Assembly (NCBI RefSeq): GCF_006717075.1
Contig: NZ_VFQC01000001.1
Location: 3,395,501 to 3,459,500, forward strand
Length of the DNA: 64,000 nt
Direction of reading: 5' to 3'
DNA from: Haloactinospora alba
GTDB lineage: Bacteria; Actinomycetota; Actinomycetes; Streptosporangiales; Streptosporangiaceae
Below are positions 47,095 to 56,692 of the stretch, one piece after another. A model generated the notes under the pieces. The model was not told where the DNA came from. It ran no database searches and saw only the letters and a program-made list of their open reading frames with translations. Position 1 is the stretch's first letter, and every line of letters starts with the position of its first letter. Position numbers and translations under genes: made by a program.

Positions 47095-47100
47095 ACCGTA
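47095..47100 (-). promoter_or_regulatory. Candidate -10 box of a leaderless promoter (metalloprotease)
   Basis: TACGGT on the minus strand (TANNNT), 6 nt before the GTG at 47088. Confidence 0.45.
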
Positions 47101-47191
47101 CCCACTGCGACGCCGCCGCACAGAGTGTTGGACACGATTTCCGGGTTGTCTCAGGGGAGCCCGGGGCCGCCGGTGTGTCGGAGGGGGCGGT

Positions 47192-48526
47192 TCAGGAGCA
47201 GCCGCAGGTGGCCACGGCGCTGGCGAGCCGGTCGAGCCTGCTGCCGCTGGCCAGCGGGTCGTTGGCGATGAACGCGAACAGCAGCAGCCGCCCGTCGGCG
47301 TCGTTGATGGTCCCGGCCAGGGCGCTCACCTCGGAGAGGGTTCCGGTCTTGGCGCGGACCACGCCGGCGCCCTCCTCGGTGGGGCTGTCCGGCGCGTACC
47401 GGCCGTCGAGGGTGCCGGTGAAGTGCGCCGTGGGCAGGCTGCTGGGGACCGTCTGCAGTTCGGGGTTCTGGGAGTCGAGGGCGGCGGCCAGCACGTCGAC
47501 CAGGGCCTCGGGGGAGATGTTGTTGTCCACCGAGAGGCCGCTGCCGTCGGCCACGTCGACGCCGGAGACGTCGAGGTCGGACATCACTCCGGAGATCGCT
47601 GTGGAGCCGCCCCCGAACGAGGGGGACTCGCCCTCGCTGCGGGCCACGTGCCGCACCAGCGCCTCGGCGATGTTGTTGTTGCTCTCCAGCAGCATCTTCT
47701 CCACCAGCGCGGAGATCTCCGGGGAGGCCACCCGGGCGACGCGCTCGGCGTCCTCGGGGGCCTTCTCGGAGCTGGGGTCGCCGGACACGTCCACGCCCGC
47801 GTCCTCCAGCTGCCGGGCGAACTCCTCGGCGGCCTGGCGCGGCGGGTCGTCGACGGGGTAGCCGTCGTCGCCGTAGCCCTCGTTCACCATCAGCGCGTGC
47901 ACGGGGGCGACACTGCCGCCGGTCACGTAGTTGGGTTTCCAGGAGGGCGCCAGGGGAGGTCCGCTGTACAGCGAGTCGTCGTAGGCGAGGGTGACCGTGT
48001 CCGTGCCGGAACCGTCCAGGCTGTCGGCGGTGCGCTGGGCCAGCTCCGTCATACTCGCCAGGGAGGGGTAACCGCCCGGGCCGGTGGAGCTCAGGGTGGG
48101 GTCGCCTCCGCCGACGAGGGTGAGCGTGTCGCCGGAGCGGACGACCCTGGTGTGCAGGTGCTCGTCCGGGCCGAGGGAGCGCAGCGCGGCGACCGCCGTG
48201 ACCAGCTTCGTCGTGGACGCCGGGGTCACGCCCTCGCCGCCGTTCTTGTCGAACAGGCTCTCGCCGCTGGCGGCGTCGGCGACATAACCGGTGAGCCCCT
48301 CACCCAGCTCGATATCCGACATGGGATCATCGAGCTTATCCGCGAGCTGATTCGGGTCGACGGGGGCGGCGTCGGACGACGCCGCATCCGGTGTGTCCTT
48401 GGCGAGGGTGGCAGGGTATGCATCCGCCATCGGCGGCTGGGACCTCAGGACATCCACCGTGACAAAGCCTGATAGCAGTACGAATACGTTGAGAACGGCG
48501 GCGGTGGTAAGAGTCCAGGCCTGCAT
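47192..48526 (-). CDS. dacB: D-alanyl-D-alanine carboxypeptidase/endopeptidase (PBP4 family)
   Basis: A 444-residue S13-family peptidase that trims peptidoglycan stem peptides. An N-terminal membrane segment (about 5-25, [17 protein letters not shown]) exports it. Active-site motifs: SxxK in [12 protein letters not shown], SxN in [13 protein letters not shown] and KTG in [13 protein letters not shown], all in order. The ATG at 48526 was chosen near the membrane segment; the GTG at 48535 is possible. Confidence 0.93.
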   Translation of the reverse strand: MQAWTLTTAAVLNVFVLLSGFVTVDVLRSQPPMADAYPATLAKDTPDAASSDAAPVDPNQLADKLDDPMSDIELGEGLTGYVADAASGESLFDKNGGEGVTPASTTKLVTAVAALRSLGPDEHLHTRVVRSGDTLTLVGGGDPTLSSTGPGGYPSLASMTELAQRTADSLDGSGTDTVTLAYDDSLYSGPPLAPSWKPNYVTGGSVAPVHALMVNEGYGDDGYPVDDPPRQAAEEFARQLEDAGVDVSGDPSSEKAPEDAERVARVASPEISALVEKMLLESNNNIAEALVRHVARSEGESPSFGGGSTAISGVMSDLDVSGVDVADGSGLSVDNNISPEALVDVLAAALDSQNPELQTVPSSLPTAHFTGTLDGRYAPDSPTEEGAGVVRAKTGTLSEVSALAGTINDADGRLLLFAFIANDPLASGSRLDRLASAVATCGCS

Positions 48527-48618
48527 CTGCCGCACCCCGGCACCTGCCTTTCGTTGGCATCGCGACAAACGTGACCGATGTAGCGACACTATCCGTAAGG
48601 GAAATCCGAGACACACTC

Positions 48619-49137
48619 ATGGAATTCGACGTCACCATCGAGATCCCCAAAGGGGAGCGCAACAAGTACGAGATGGAACACGAGACCGGTCGGCTGCGCC
48701 TCGACCGGATGCTGTTCACCTCAACCAGCTACCCCGCTGACTACGGTTTTATCGAGGGAACGCTCGGCGACGACGGTGACCCGCTGGATGCTCTCGTTCT
48801 GCTGAAGCAGCCGACGTTCCCTGGTTGCCTGATCCGCTGCCGCGCGGTCGGAATGTTCCGGATGCGCGACGAGGCGGGGGGTGACGACAAGATCCTGTGC
48901 GTTCCCGCCACCGACCCGCGCATGGAACACCTGCGTGACATTCATCATGTCAGCGAGTTCGAGCGTCTGGAGATCGAGCACTTCTTCACCGTGTACAAGG
49001 ACCTGGAACCCGGGAAGTCGGTGGAGGGTGCCACCTGGAGCGGGCGCCACGACGCCGAGCAGGAGGTCGCCTCGTCGGTGAAACGCGCGGAGGAGGCCGG
49101 CGCGCACGGGGACACGTCCCACATCACACTCCAGTAG
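48619..49137 (+). CDS. ppa: Inorganic pyrophosphatase
   Basis: A 172-residue soluble family I pyrophosphatase that drives biosynthetic reactions by hydrolysing PPi. The metal-binding signature is [12 protein letters not shown], preceded by [12 protein letters not shown] and with [13 protein letters not shown] at the N-terminus. The ATG at 48619 is where homology starts; the frame continues 16 codons upstream without similarity. Divergent from dacB, as usual in actinobacteria. Confidence 0.97.
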   Translation: MEFDVTIEIPKGERNKYEMEHETGRLRLDRMLFTSTSYPADYGFIEGTLGDDGDPLDALVLLKQPTFPGCLIRCRAVGMFRMRDEAGGDDKILCVPATDPRMEHLRDIHHVSEFERLEIEHFFTVYKDLEPGKSVEGATWSGRHDAEQEVASSVKRAEEAGAHGDTSHITLQ

Positions 49138-49343
49138 GACCCGAACCGTGCCGGCCGGTGCCCAACCGCGCCGGGCCCGTTCGACGAACGCGTCGACGGG
49201 CGCTGGTCTCCCGAGCGGCGCGGCCGGTGCCGCGCCGGCACGGCCCAGGGATGAGGGCGCGACGGTTCCCTCGCGGGGTGGCGGGCGACGCCGCGTGCCG
49301 GGACGGGTGTCCCACGGGCCCTACCCCTCTTTGGGGGCGCCCC

Positions 49344-49997
49344 TCACTCCGGGAACAGGTGGTCCTCCACCTCAGCGGTGAGCGCCTCGACCTCCTCCGG
49401 GTCGAGGACCTCCGGCCGGCGCAGGACGTAGCGCACCGCCTCCCGCGGGCGGGCGATGACGGTGCGGTCGGCCCGCATCACCCGCTCCGGCAACTGGCCG
49501 GACACCATGACGACCGGAACCACCCAGGGCCGGCCGTCCCCGCCGGCTTCCAGGACGCGCTCGATACGGCCGGCGCGCTGGGTGAGGCGGGCCACGACCC
49601 GGCCCACCGGGACAGCGCCGACGTACCACTCTCCTCCCGAGCGCCAGACCGTGTGCTGCCACGCCCGCGTCTCCAGCAGGTAGATACCGCCGGGACCGAT
49701 CGCGACGTGCCGTGAGGCGGCCTCCGGGACGATGCGGTACCCCTTCCGCCGCAGGGTCCGCAACAGCCGGCCGCGGCCGTAGGGCGCCGGAACCCGCGGC
49801 GCCGTCCCCAGAAGCACGTAGGTGCAGGCGGTCAGTCCGGCGACGAGCGCCCCCGCCCGCCAACCGAGGAACCCGGCCGCCATGCTTCCCGCCGCGAGCA
49901 CCACCGAGGCCCGTACCGCGACGCGCGCCCACACCGCCCCCGGTTCCTCGGGGCGGTCACCGGGACGCTTCCCCTCACTCTCCGACAACGATGGCAT
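49344..49997 (-). CDS. NERD-like membrane protein
   Basis: A 217-residue protein with two transmembrane helices (about 28-47 and 48-70: VVLAAGSMAAGFLGWRAGAL, LVAGLTACTYVLLG) and a domain containing YRIVPEAASRHVAIGPGGIY, LLETRAW and WYVGAVPVGRVVARL, like the NERD (nuclease-related) domain. Whether it is an active nuclease is not clear. The ATG at 49997 has a G-rich stretch upstream. Confidence 0.65.
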   Translation of the reverse strand: MPSLSESEGKRPGDRPEEPGAVWARVAVRASVVLAAGSMAAGFLGWRAGALVAGLTACTYVLLGTAPRVPAPYGRGRLLRTLRRKGYRIVPEAASRHVAIGPGGIYLLETRAWQHTVWRSGGEWYVGAVPVGRVVARLTQRAGRIERVLEAGGDGRPWVVPVVMVSGQLPERVMRADRTVIARPREAVRYVLRRPEVLDPEEVEALTAEVEDHLFPE

Positions 49998-50801
49998 CCC
50001 GCCCCCGGTCACGACGGGGAGGAGGCGAAGAGGCGGGTCGGTGCCCGCCCGGTGCCGTGCCCGGTTCCGGCAGCCGGCCCCGCAGCGGGGAGAGGGCCGC
50101 GACAGTACCGCATCCGCATCAACCGATCACCTCTTTCCAGTGCACCGTGAGCGCGGGTGCCGGTGCCCGCCCGGCCGCCGGTGTTCCGTCTCCCGGACCG
50201 GTCCCGGCTCCGGGAACCGGGACCGGTAGTCACCGCATCCCGCAACCATCGCAGAGAGCCTTCCGGCACCGTCCATTCGTCTCCGGGACCGGTGGTGAGC
50301 TACCGAAGGGAGTCACCTGGGAGTCTCTTATGGCATCACCGGTCGCGGTAGTACCGCAATGCGTTCCGGCGAAATACGGCCCGGTCCGAGCCACAGGTTC
50401 CGGGCCGCCGGACCCCGCGCCCGTCCGGCCCGGACGGGCGGACACGCAGCGCACCAGCCATGCGGCGTGAGACATCCGACATCCTGTTTCGGCCACGACG
50501 GTTGACACTCACGCATCGCCGCTGATCTGCTACGGGTATGCATCCGCGCACCGCACCGGCTTCGTCACCCATGACTCACATGGCACCCGCGGCGTCTGGC
50601 CGCGCAGCCGGCTTCGCGTGTCGCGTCCCTTCGTGTTGTTCCTGCTGCTGAACACACCCCGCATCCGCGCCGTCTGAAGGGGACCCGTCCGGTACGGCCG
50701 GACGGCTGAGCGTTCCGCTCCTCCCCCGGCGCAGGAAACTCCCCGTGCCAGGAACACGACTCCGTGTCGCACGCCAGCGCGCACCACACGAAGGACCACC
50801 C
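49998..50801. other. 804-bp region without a supported gene
   Basis: Overlapping frames on both strands are Arg/Pro-rich shadows. A 10-bp hairpin (50198-50207 with 50217-50226) is present, and an AT-richer segment near 50320-50560 may contain a promoter. No riboswitch could be recognised. Confidence 0.4.
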
Positions 50802-51344
50802 GTGCCCCAGAACACTTCCACCGCATCCCGTCCCGCCGTCGTCCCAGCGCCCGGACCGGGCCCGGAACCGTTGCCGGAACTGCTGGAAGGCGTCGGCGAC
50901 GTCGTCCTCGCCGGACACTCCACCGGCTACCCACACCTCGCCGTGCGCCCCGCCCCCACCCCGGGGCAGTTGGCGGCCGCCGCGCGCGAGACCGCGGCCG
51001 AGGCGCCCGCGGCCGGATGGCACACTCCGGGCCAGTGGCGGACCGTCCCCTCCGACTCCCGCCCCGACACGGCCACACGCATCCGGCTGTCCGTGGCGGT
51101 GCTGCCGCCGAACGCCTTCCTGGCGCTTCCGGCCGAGGCGGCCTCCGGCAGCGGCGGACCGCGGACCGCCGCCGTCCACATGGCGCGCGGCCGGGCGCAC
51201 CTGGTCGCCACCAGCGCGGATGGGGCGATGACGGCCGTGCAGCGCCTCACCACCGAACGCGGCCACGTGTTGGGGGCCCGCTGCGGGCACCACCTCATCA
51301 ACACCGGCGACGAGACCGCCGTGGTGGTACACGCCCACGGCTGA
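50802..51344 (+). CDS. Conserved-looking hypothetical protein, possible cupin-like C-terminus
   Basis: A 180-residue protein of unknown function. After a Pro-rich start it has LLEGVGDVVLAGHSTGYPHL, AVLPPNAFLALPAEA and a C-terminus HHLINTGDETAVVVHAHG that reads like the end of a cupin strand pair. The GTG at 50802 has AAGGA about 7 nt upstream. It is convergent with the next small gene, 9 bp away. Confidence 0.6.
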   Translation: MPQNTSTASRPAVVPAPGPGPEPLPELLEGVGDVVLAGHSTGYPHLAVRPAPTPGQLAAAARETAAEAPAAGWHTPGQWRTVPSDSRPDTATRIRLSVAVLPPNAFLALPAEAASGSGGPRTAAVHMARGRAHLVATSADGAMTAVQRLTTERGHVLGARCGHHLINTGDETAVVVHAHG

Positions 51345-51353
51345 CCGGCCACG

Positions 51354-51614
51354 TCACTCCTGCGCCCCCTCGGACGACTCGGAGGGGCCGGCTCCCCCGG
51401 ACGGCTCCTCCGAACCCGTACCGGTGGTGTCCTCCTCGTTCTGGCGCCGCTCCAGTTCCACCCGCAGGGCGTACTCCGCCGCGTCCACCGCCGCGCGGGC
51501 CGTGATGGCGTTGGTGTGCGCCCGGTCCAGGTCCTCCAGGGCGATGCAGTCGAACGAGACGCGGGCGTCGTGGACCGCCGCTTCGAGCTGGCGCTCGGCT
51601 TCTTCCAGGCTCAT
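51354..51614 (-). CDS. Small helical acidic protein
   Basis: An 86-residue protein with a long amphipathic helix region (EEAERQLEAAVHDARVSFDC, then AITARAAVDAAEYALRVELE) and a Gly/Ser/Glu tail; probably a helical hairpin or coiled coil. A strong GGGAGGAG precedes the ATG. Function unknown. Confidence 0.65.
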   Translation of the reverse strand: MSLEEAERQLEAAVHDARVSFDCIALEDLDRAHTNAITARAAVDAAEYALRVELERRQNEEDTTGTGSEEPSGGAGPSESSEGAQE

Positions 51615-51851
51615 CTCCTCCCCCTTCCCTCCCTGCCGCACCACCGGGCGCGGCGGGGACGTCCCTGACGAGTACCGACATACCGAGAACTCCGCGTTAC
51701 GGGTGCCTACCCGCCAGGACAGCCCACCATGTCCGTTCCGTACCGCCTCGGGTGTGGAGCACCACATCCGGTCCCGTGGGAAACCGCTGGCCAACGCGGC
51801 GTCACACACGGCAGCTAGGATTGCCGGGTACGGAAGTGAACGGAGGAGAGC

Positions 51852-52688
51852 ATGCGCAACCGCTACCCCGGCACGTGCCGGAGCTGCGGCGCCAAGGTCG
51901 CCGCCCGGGCCGGGGGGCTTGTCCGGGACGGCCGGCGGTGGCTGACCTACTGCGCCGAGCACACCCCTGCCCCCGCTCCGCCGCCGCGCGGCGAGCACCC
52001 CGGGTGGCACGGCGGCGAACTCGCCGGGTTCGACTGTGAGACCTCCGCCCGGGACCCCCGCACTGCCTTCCTCGTCTCCGCCGCGCTCGTGGACACCTCG
52101 GGGGCCACCCGCACGTGGCTGGTCCACCCCGGTGAACGCGAGATCCCCGAGGAAGCCATAGCGGTGCACGGGATCACCAACGAGCGGGCCCGGGACGAGG
52201 GCGTTCCCGCCCCGCAGGCTCTCTCCGAGATCGCCGACATCCTCACCGACCACCTCCGCGCCGGCCGGGGACTGGCGATCTTCAACGCCCCCTACGACCT
52301 CCGGGTCCTCGACGGCGAGCTCCGCCGCTGCGGAATACAACCGCTGGAGTCGCGGTTGACCAGGGCGCCGTCGCCCATCGTCGACCCACTGGTCATCGAC
52401 CGTGGCATCGACCCCTACCGCTCGGGACCGCGCAACCTCGGCGCGATGTGCGACCACTACGGTGTGGGGCTGGTGGACGCGCACACCGCCGACGGCGACG
52501 CGGCCGCCTGCCTCTCCCTCGCCAGGGAGATCGGCGCGCGCTACCCCGACCTGGCGGGGTTGGAGCTGGCCGAGCTGCACGAGCGGCAGGTGGCGTGGGC
52601 CGCCGACCGCGCCCGGGACCGCCAGACATGGCTGGACAACAACAGACCGGGTCACGGCACCGTCGTGGACGGGACGTGGCCGTACTGA
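51852..52688 (+). CDS. DEDD-type 3'-5' exonuclease (DnaQ-like)
   Basis: A 278-residue protein with an N-terminal zinc-ribbon-like part (CRSCGAKVAA...LTYCAEH) and an exonuclease domain from about residue 58. Motifs: GFDCETSARDPR (ExoI; the DxE is present), AVHGITNERARDEG, FNAPYDLRVL (ExoII) and HTADGDAAACL (ExoIII, with His and Asp). The family includes DNA polymerase III epsilon-like proofreading and repair nucleases. GGAGGAG precedes the ATG, and a TAGGAT hexamer about 30 nt upstream is a likely -10 box. Confidence 0.88.
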   Translation: MRNRYPGTCRSCGAKVAARAGGLVRDGRRWLTYCAEHTPAPAPPPRGEHPGWHGGELAGFDCETSARDPRTAFLVSAALVDTSGATRTWLVHPGEREIPEEAIAVHGITNERARDEGVPAPQALSEIADILTDHLRAGRGLAIFNAPYDLRVLDGELRRCGIQPLESRLTRAPSPIVDPLVIDRGIDPYRSGPRNLGAMCDHYGVGLVDAHTADGDAAACLSLAREIGARYPDLAGLELAELHERQVAWAADRARDRQTWLDNNRPGHGTVVDGTWPY

Positions 52689-53026
52689 ACCACCGGGGGA
52701 CCCCGTTCGGGGAACCCCACGTCAGTGTGCGTCTCTTTGCTCCTATCGTGGACAGGCGGTACCGGAGGTGACACTCCGGGTTCCGTCGTGCGCCCGTCCA
52801 GGCCCTGCTCGTGACGAGCGGCGCGTCCAGCGCCGCGCACACGTCCGCCGAACAGGGCCCGCGTCCCCCACGGGTGCGTTTCGGGGAGAACAGAACCCCG
52901 CCTCATCTGAGGTAACCGAGCACGCGGGGCCGTCGTGTGCCATCCCCCGACGGACGGCACCGTGCCCGCTCGCCGTAGGACGTCAGAGAAGGAGGCGGCG
53001 CGCCCGCAAAAGGGGCGCCGGATACC
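52689..53026. other. Upstream region of the BCCT transporter gene
   Basis: 338 bp without a gene. It should contain the transporter promoter; I could not identify a riboswitch or a convincing -10/-35 pair. Confidence 0.35.
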
Positions 53027-54838
53027 GTGGCGACAGACAACAGCTCATCCAGCGGGGACATCAACACCGAGGATTTACTCTGGGAGCCGCCGGCGACGTC
53101 GGAGGCCGACCGCGCCCCCCGGACCGACCGGGTGGTGTTCGGCACCGCGGCGTTCCTCGCCATCGCGTTCCTCGCCTGGGGGATCATCTCCCGCGACTCA
53201 CTCAGCGGCATGTCCAGCACCGCCCTCGCGGCGCTGGTGCACAACGGCGGGTGGGCCTTCATCCTGGCAGCCTCCGGCTTCGTCGTGTTCGCGCTGTGGC
53301 TCACCTTCAGCCGCTACGGCGGCATCCGGCTGGGGCGCGACGACGAGGAACCCGAGTTCCGCACCATGTCCTGGATCGCCATGATGTTCGGGGCGGGGAT
53401 GGGGATCGGCCTCGTCTTCTACGGCGCCGGTGAACCCATCACCCACTTCCTCAGCCCACCACCGGGGACCGAGGCGGAGAGCGCGCCCACCGCGATGGCG
53501 ACGACGCTCTTCCACTGGACCCTGCACCCGTGGTCGATCTACGCCGTCGTGGGACTGGCCATCGCCTACGGCACCTACCGCCTGGGCCGGGGCCAGCTCA
53601 TCAGCGCCGTGTTCACCCCGCTCATCGGGGAGCGGCACGCCAACGGCGCCGTCGGGCGGATCATCGACGTGTTCGCCCTGTTCGCGACCCTGTTCGGGAC
53701 CGCGGCGTCCCTCGGGCTGGGTGCCCTGCAGATCGGCAGCGGGCTGGAGGAGATCGGCTGGATCGAGCAGTCCAGCGACCCCGTGCTGATCACGGTCATC
53801 GGCGTGCTGATCCTGTGCTTCCTGTTCTCGGCGGTCTCCGGTGTCGCCCGGGGCATCCAGTGGCTGTCCAACACCAACATCGTGCTGGCCTTCGGCCTGC
53901 TGGTGTTCCTCCTGCTGGCCGGTTCCAGCGTCTACATGCTGAACATGGTGCCGACCGCCCTGGGCAGCTACTTCAGCGGCCTGTTCGACATGTCCGCCCG
54001 CACGGGCGCCACCACCAGCGACGAGTGGCTGTCCAGCTACACCATCTTCTACTGGGCGTGGTGGATCTCCTGGTCGCCGTTCGTGGGCATGTTCATCGCC
54101 CGCATCAGCCGCGGCCGCACGATCCGCCAGTTCATCGGCGGCGTCATCCTCGTCCCGAGCGCGCTCAGCCTGGTGTGGTTCTGCGTGATGGGCGGCTCCG
54201 CCCTGAGCCTCGGCTCCACCGACAGGATCGCCTCGCTGGGTGACGACGCCGAGTCGCAACTGTTCGGGCTGCTGCGGGAGTTCCCCGCCTTCACCCTGGT
54301 CGCGCTCGTGGTGATGGTGCTGATCGGGATCTTCTTCATCACCGGCGCCGACTCCGCCTCCATCATCATGGGCACCATGTCGCAGGGCGGCGCCATAGAG
54401 CCGAGGAAGCACATCACCGTGTTCTGGGGCCTGATGATGGGCGCCGTGGCGGCGATCATGATGCTCGCCGGCGGCAACGACGCGCTCACCGGGCTGCAGA
54501 ACCTCACCATCATCGTGTCCGCGCCGTTCGCGATCATCATCATCCTGATGTGTTTCGCCCTGGTCCGCGACCTCAAGCGGGACCCGGTGGTGCTGCGGTC
54601 GGCGAAGGGCGAGGAGGTCGTCACGGCCGCCGTCATCGCCGGAGCCCAGGACCACGACGGGGATTTCCAGTTGGAGATCTCCCCCACCGAGGACACGGAG
54701 ACCGACGGGTCCACCGATGGAGAAGCGGCCTCGGACGAGGGGACCGAACGGGAGTCCGTTCCCGGTTTCGCCGCCAACGGGCACGCCGGACCCGACGGCC
54801 ACTCCACCACGCGGGAGCACGCCTCCACCAGCGAGTGA
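53027..54838 (+). CDS. BCCT family betaine/choline/carnitine transporter
   Basis: A 603-residue, 12-helix osmolyte transporter. The BCCT signature lies near residue 345: YTIFYWAWWISWSPFVGMF, followed by ARISRGRTIRQFIGG. GMGIGLVFYGAGEPITHF near residue 125 matches the substrate-site region of BetP-like carriers. The last 90 residues form an acidic Ser/Thr/Glu-rich cytoplasmic tail, possibly a regulatory part. Sodium-coupled uptake of glycine betaine or a related solute is expected. The GTG at 53027 lacks an obvious ribosome-binding site. Confidence 0.94.
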   Translation: MATDNSSSSGDINTEDLLWEPPATSEADRAPRTDRVVFGTAAFLAIAFLAWGIISRDSLSGMSSTALAALVHNGGWAFILAASGFVVFALWLTFSRYGGIRLGRDDEEPEFRTMSWIAMMFGAGMGIGLVFYGAGEPITHFLSPPPGTEAESAPTAMATTLFHWTLHPWSIYAVVGLAIAYGTYRLGRGQLISAVFTPLIGERHANGAVGRIIDVFALFATLFGTAASLGLGALQIGSGLEEIGWIEQSSDPVLITVIGVLILCFLFSAVSGVARGIQWLSNTNIVLAFGLLVFLLLAGSSVYMLNMVPTALGSYFSGLFDMSARTGATTSDEWLSSYTIFYWAWWISWSPFVGMFIARISRGRTIRQFIGGVILVPSALSLVWFCVMGGSALSLGSTDRIASLGDDAESQLFGLLREFPAFTLVALVVMVLIGIFFITGADSASIIMGTMSQGGAIEPRKHITVFWGLMMGAVAAIMMLAGGNDALTGLQNLTIIVSAPFAIIIILMCFALVRDLKRDPVVLRSAKGEEVVTAAVIAGAQDHDGDFQLEISPTEDTETDGSTDGEAASDEGTERESVPGFAANGHAGPDGHSTTREHASTSE

Positions 54839-54848
54839 ACCACCGACC

Positions 54849-54886
54849 CGTGCGGGTGACCCCGATGATCCGGGGTCACCCGCACG
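54849..54886 (+). terminator. Hairpin terminator after the BCCT gene
   Basis: Perfect 16-bp inverted repeat (54849-54864 with 54871-54886) with a 6-nt loop, 10 nt after the stop. It isolates the transporter gene from CRISPR array 2. Confidence 0.8.
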
Positions 54887-54923
54887 ACGCTTGCGGTGGG
54901 TGCCGTCGGGCCCACGGTCCAGC

Positions 54924-55135
54924 GGCCCATCCCCACGTGCGTGGGGAGCATCTCCCCGGCGGCCGGGGTGACCGTTCCGGTGGCGGGTCCATCCCCGCGT
55001 GCGCGGGGAGCATTCCGAGGGACAACCCAGTACGGCGGGGATGAGGGGTCCATCCCCGCGTGCGTGGGGAGCATCTGGTCGGATTGGCGCGGTGCGGGCA
55101 CGCGCAGGGTCCATCCCCGCGTGCGTGGGGAGCAT
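54924..55135 (-). CRISPR. CRISPR array 2, second I-E-like repeat type, 4 repeats
   Basis: Four 28-nt repeats at 54924, 54986, 55047 and 55108 with spacers of 34, 33 and 33 nt. Read on the minus strand they begin ATGCTCCCC and end GGGGATGGACC, unlike the GTGAGCCCC type of array 1. The leftmost repeat carries changes (GGCCCATCCCCACG on the plus strand), as expected of the leader-distal end, so the array should be transcribed leftward. The right flank shows no similarity to the two leaders found elsewhere, except a short GACC-A-GGTC near 55143. Confidence 0.92.
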
Positions 55136-55386
55136 CCTCTCTGACCTGGTCTTCTAGGTCGCGCGCATGCCCGTGTGTGTAACTTCTGGATATTCGGACA
55201 TAGCACGCACACCCCTCAAAACGGATCGCTGCCAGGTGGCGCGGCATCCACCACCGCGACGGGGTCAGGAGACCACATCCGTCCTCACGACGCACGCCCC
55301 CGGTGGGACACCGAGGCCGAGAACGCGACCACACACCCGCCCGTGTGCGCACCCGCTGCCAGCACAGCTCACAGGTGACCTCACCC

Positions 55387-55475
55387 GGCCCCATCCACGC
55401 ATGCGTGGGACTCACGAGGTCACTACCCACACCGCAATGGATACCGAGGGTCCATCCCACATGTGTGGGGCTCAC
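55387..55475 (-). CRISPR. Two degenerate CRISPR repeats (remnant trailer)
   Basis: 55387-55415 and 55449-55475 resemble the array 1 repeat on the minus strand, each with small changes (GTGGGACTCAC; TGTGTGGGGCTCAC). Their starts are 62 nt apart, exactly one repeat-spacer unit, leaving a 33-nt spacer. They probably belong to the array whose leader-proximal part is at 56962-57050. Confidence 0.75.
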
Positions 55476-55578
55476 CTTGGAACCGGATGCGTCGCAGCGC
55501 TGCGCGCCGTTCCCTCCCCACGGGGGCCGCAGGGAGGGTCGGTACCTATGGAGTCGGGCGTCATAGTGCCGCTCCGGT

Positions 55579-56640
55579 TCAGGATTGGGACGCTGCCTTC
55601 TTCTGCGCCCGCTCGGCCTTACGGCGCAGCTGGTTGAACGCCCCGGCCAACCCCATCGCCTTGCGCACCTCGAAAACCACCTGCTGAACCTCGCGCCGGG
55701 TACGCTCGGTCCCCTCCACGATGATCTGGTCCACCAGACCAGGCTGGGCCTCAAAAGCGGCGCGGCGTTCGCGAACGGGGTCGAGGAACCGGTTGATGGC
55801 GGCTGCGAGCGTGTCCTTGACCTCGACGTCGCCGACTGTGCCTGCCCGGTAGCGTTCCTTGAGGTCGGCAACCTCGGCCGGGTTGTCGTTGAACGAATCG
55901 TGGTAGACGAAGACCGGATTACCCTCGACCGTTCCCGGGATGTCGGCGCGTACCCGGTTGGGGTCGGTGTACATGGCGGATACCTTCCTGCGAACCTCCT
56001 CGGCACTGTCGGAAAGGTAGATGACGTTGTCCAGCGACTTGCTCGCCTTGGCTTGGCCGTCGGTACCGACCAGGGAGGACACTTCGCTGGTGATGAGTTC
56101 GGGTATCGGGAAGGTCTCCCCGTAGAGGTGGTTGAACCGCCGTGCGATCTCCCGGGTGACCTCCACGTGGGCGTGGTTGTCCTTGCCGACCGGGACGGTG
56201 TGGGCCTTGACGCAGAGGATGTCGGCAGCCTGCAGAACCGGATACCCCAGAAGCCCGTAGGGCATCTCGGTCTCCTTGTCCGCGTCGCGGGCCATGTCCT
56301 TCAGGCTGGGGATGCGTTCCAGGCGCGGCACAGTGATCAGGTTCTGGAAGAGCGTGTTGAGTTCGCCGATCTCCGGGATGGCCGACTGCAGGTAGAAGGT
56401 CGCCCGCTCGGGTTCGATGCCCGCAGCCAGGGAATCGAGCACCATCTGGCGGGCATTGGCCGATATCTCGTCGATGTCGGCGCGGGCGTTCTTGGTGGTC
56501 AGCATGTGCAGATCAGCGATGATGAGCCAGGTCTCGTACTGGTGTTGCAGCCTGATCCGGTTGGCGATACTGCCCACATAGTGGCCCAGGTGCAGCTTGC
56601 CTGTGGGGCGGTCGCCGGTGAGCATCCGCTGATCTGTCAT
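55579..56640 (-). CDS. trpS: Tryptophanyl-tRNA synthetase
   Basis: A 353-residue class I TrpRS that charges tRNA-Trp. The HIGH region is GDRPTGKLHLGHYVGS; the KMSKS loop reads GQAKASKSLDN, with Ala in place of Met. The general wording (LTGDRPTGKLHLGHYVGS) recalls Firmicutes-type TrpRS more than a typical actinobacterial housekeeping copy, an impression that needs a tree. The ATG at 56640 has GAAGGG upstream; the frame above it is not TrpRS. The gene is bracketed by CRISPR repeats on both sides, so it looks like an acquired, perhaps drug-insensitive, extra copy. Confidence 0.93.
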   Translation of the reverse strand: MTDQRMLTGDRPTGKLHLGHYVGSIANRIRLQHQYETWLIIADLHMLTTKNARADIDEISANARQMVLDSLAAGIEPERATFYLQSAIPEIGELNTLFQNLITVPRLERIPSLKDMARDADKETEMPYGLLGYPVLQAADILCVKAHTVPVGKDNHAHVEVTREIARRFNHLYGETFPIPELITSEVSSLVGTDGQAKASKSLDNVIYLSDSAEEVRRKVSAMYTDPNRVRADIPGTVEGNPVFVYHDSFNDNPAEVADLKERYRAGTVGDVEVKDTLAAAINRFLDPVRERRAAFEAQPGLVDQIIVEGTERTRREVQQVVFEVRKAMGLAGAFNQLRRKAERAQKKAASQS

Positions 56641-56692
56641 GACGGTAGGACCCTTCGTCCAGGTGTCGGTCGTCGTTGTATGTGCACGCGTG

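Noticed and set aside
49998-50801. Possible riboswitch or small gene upstream of 50802
   Set aside because: Only a 10-bp hairpin was found; no known riboswitch core could be matched by eye.
53198-55135. 645-codon minus-strand frame across the BCCT gene
   Set aside because: Antisense shadow of the transporter; part of it translates CRISPR array 2.
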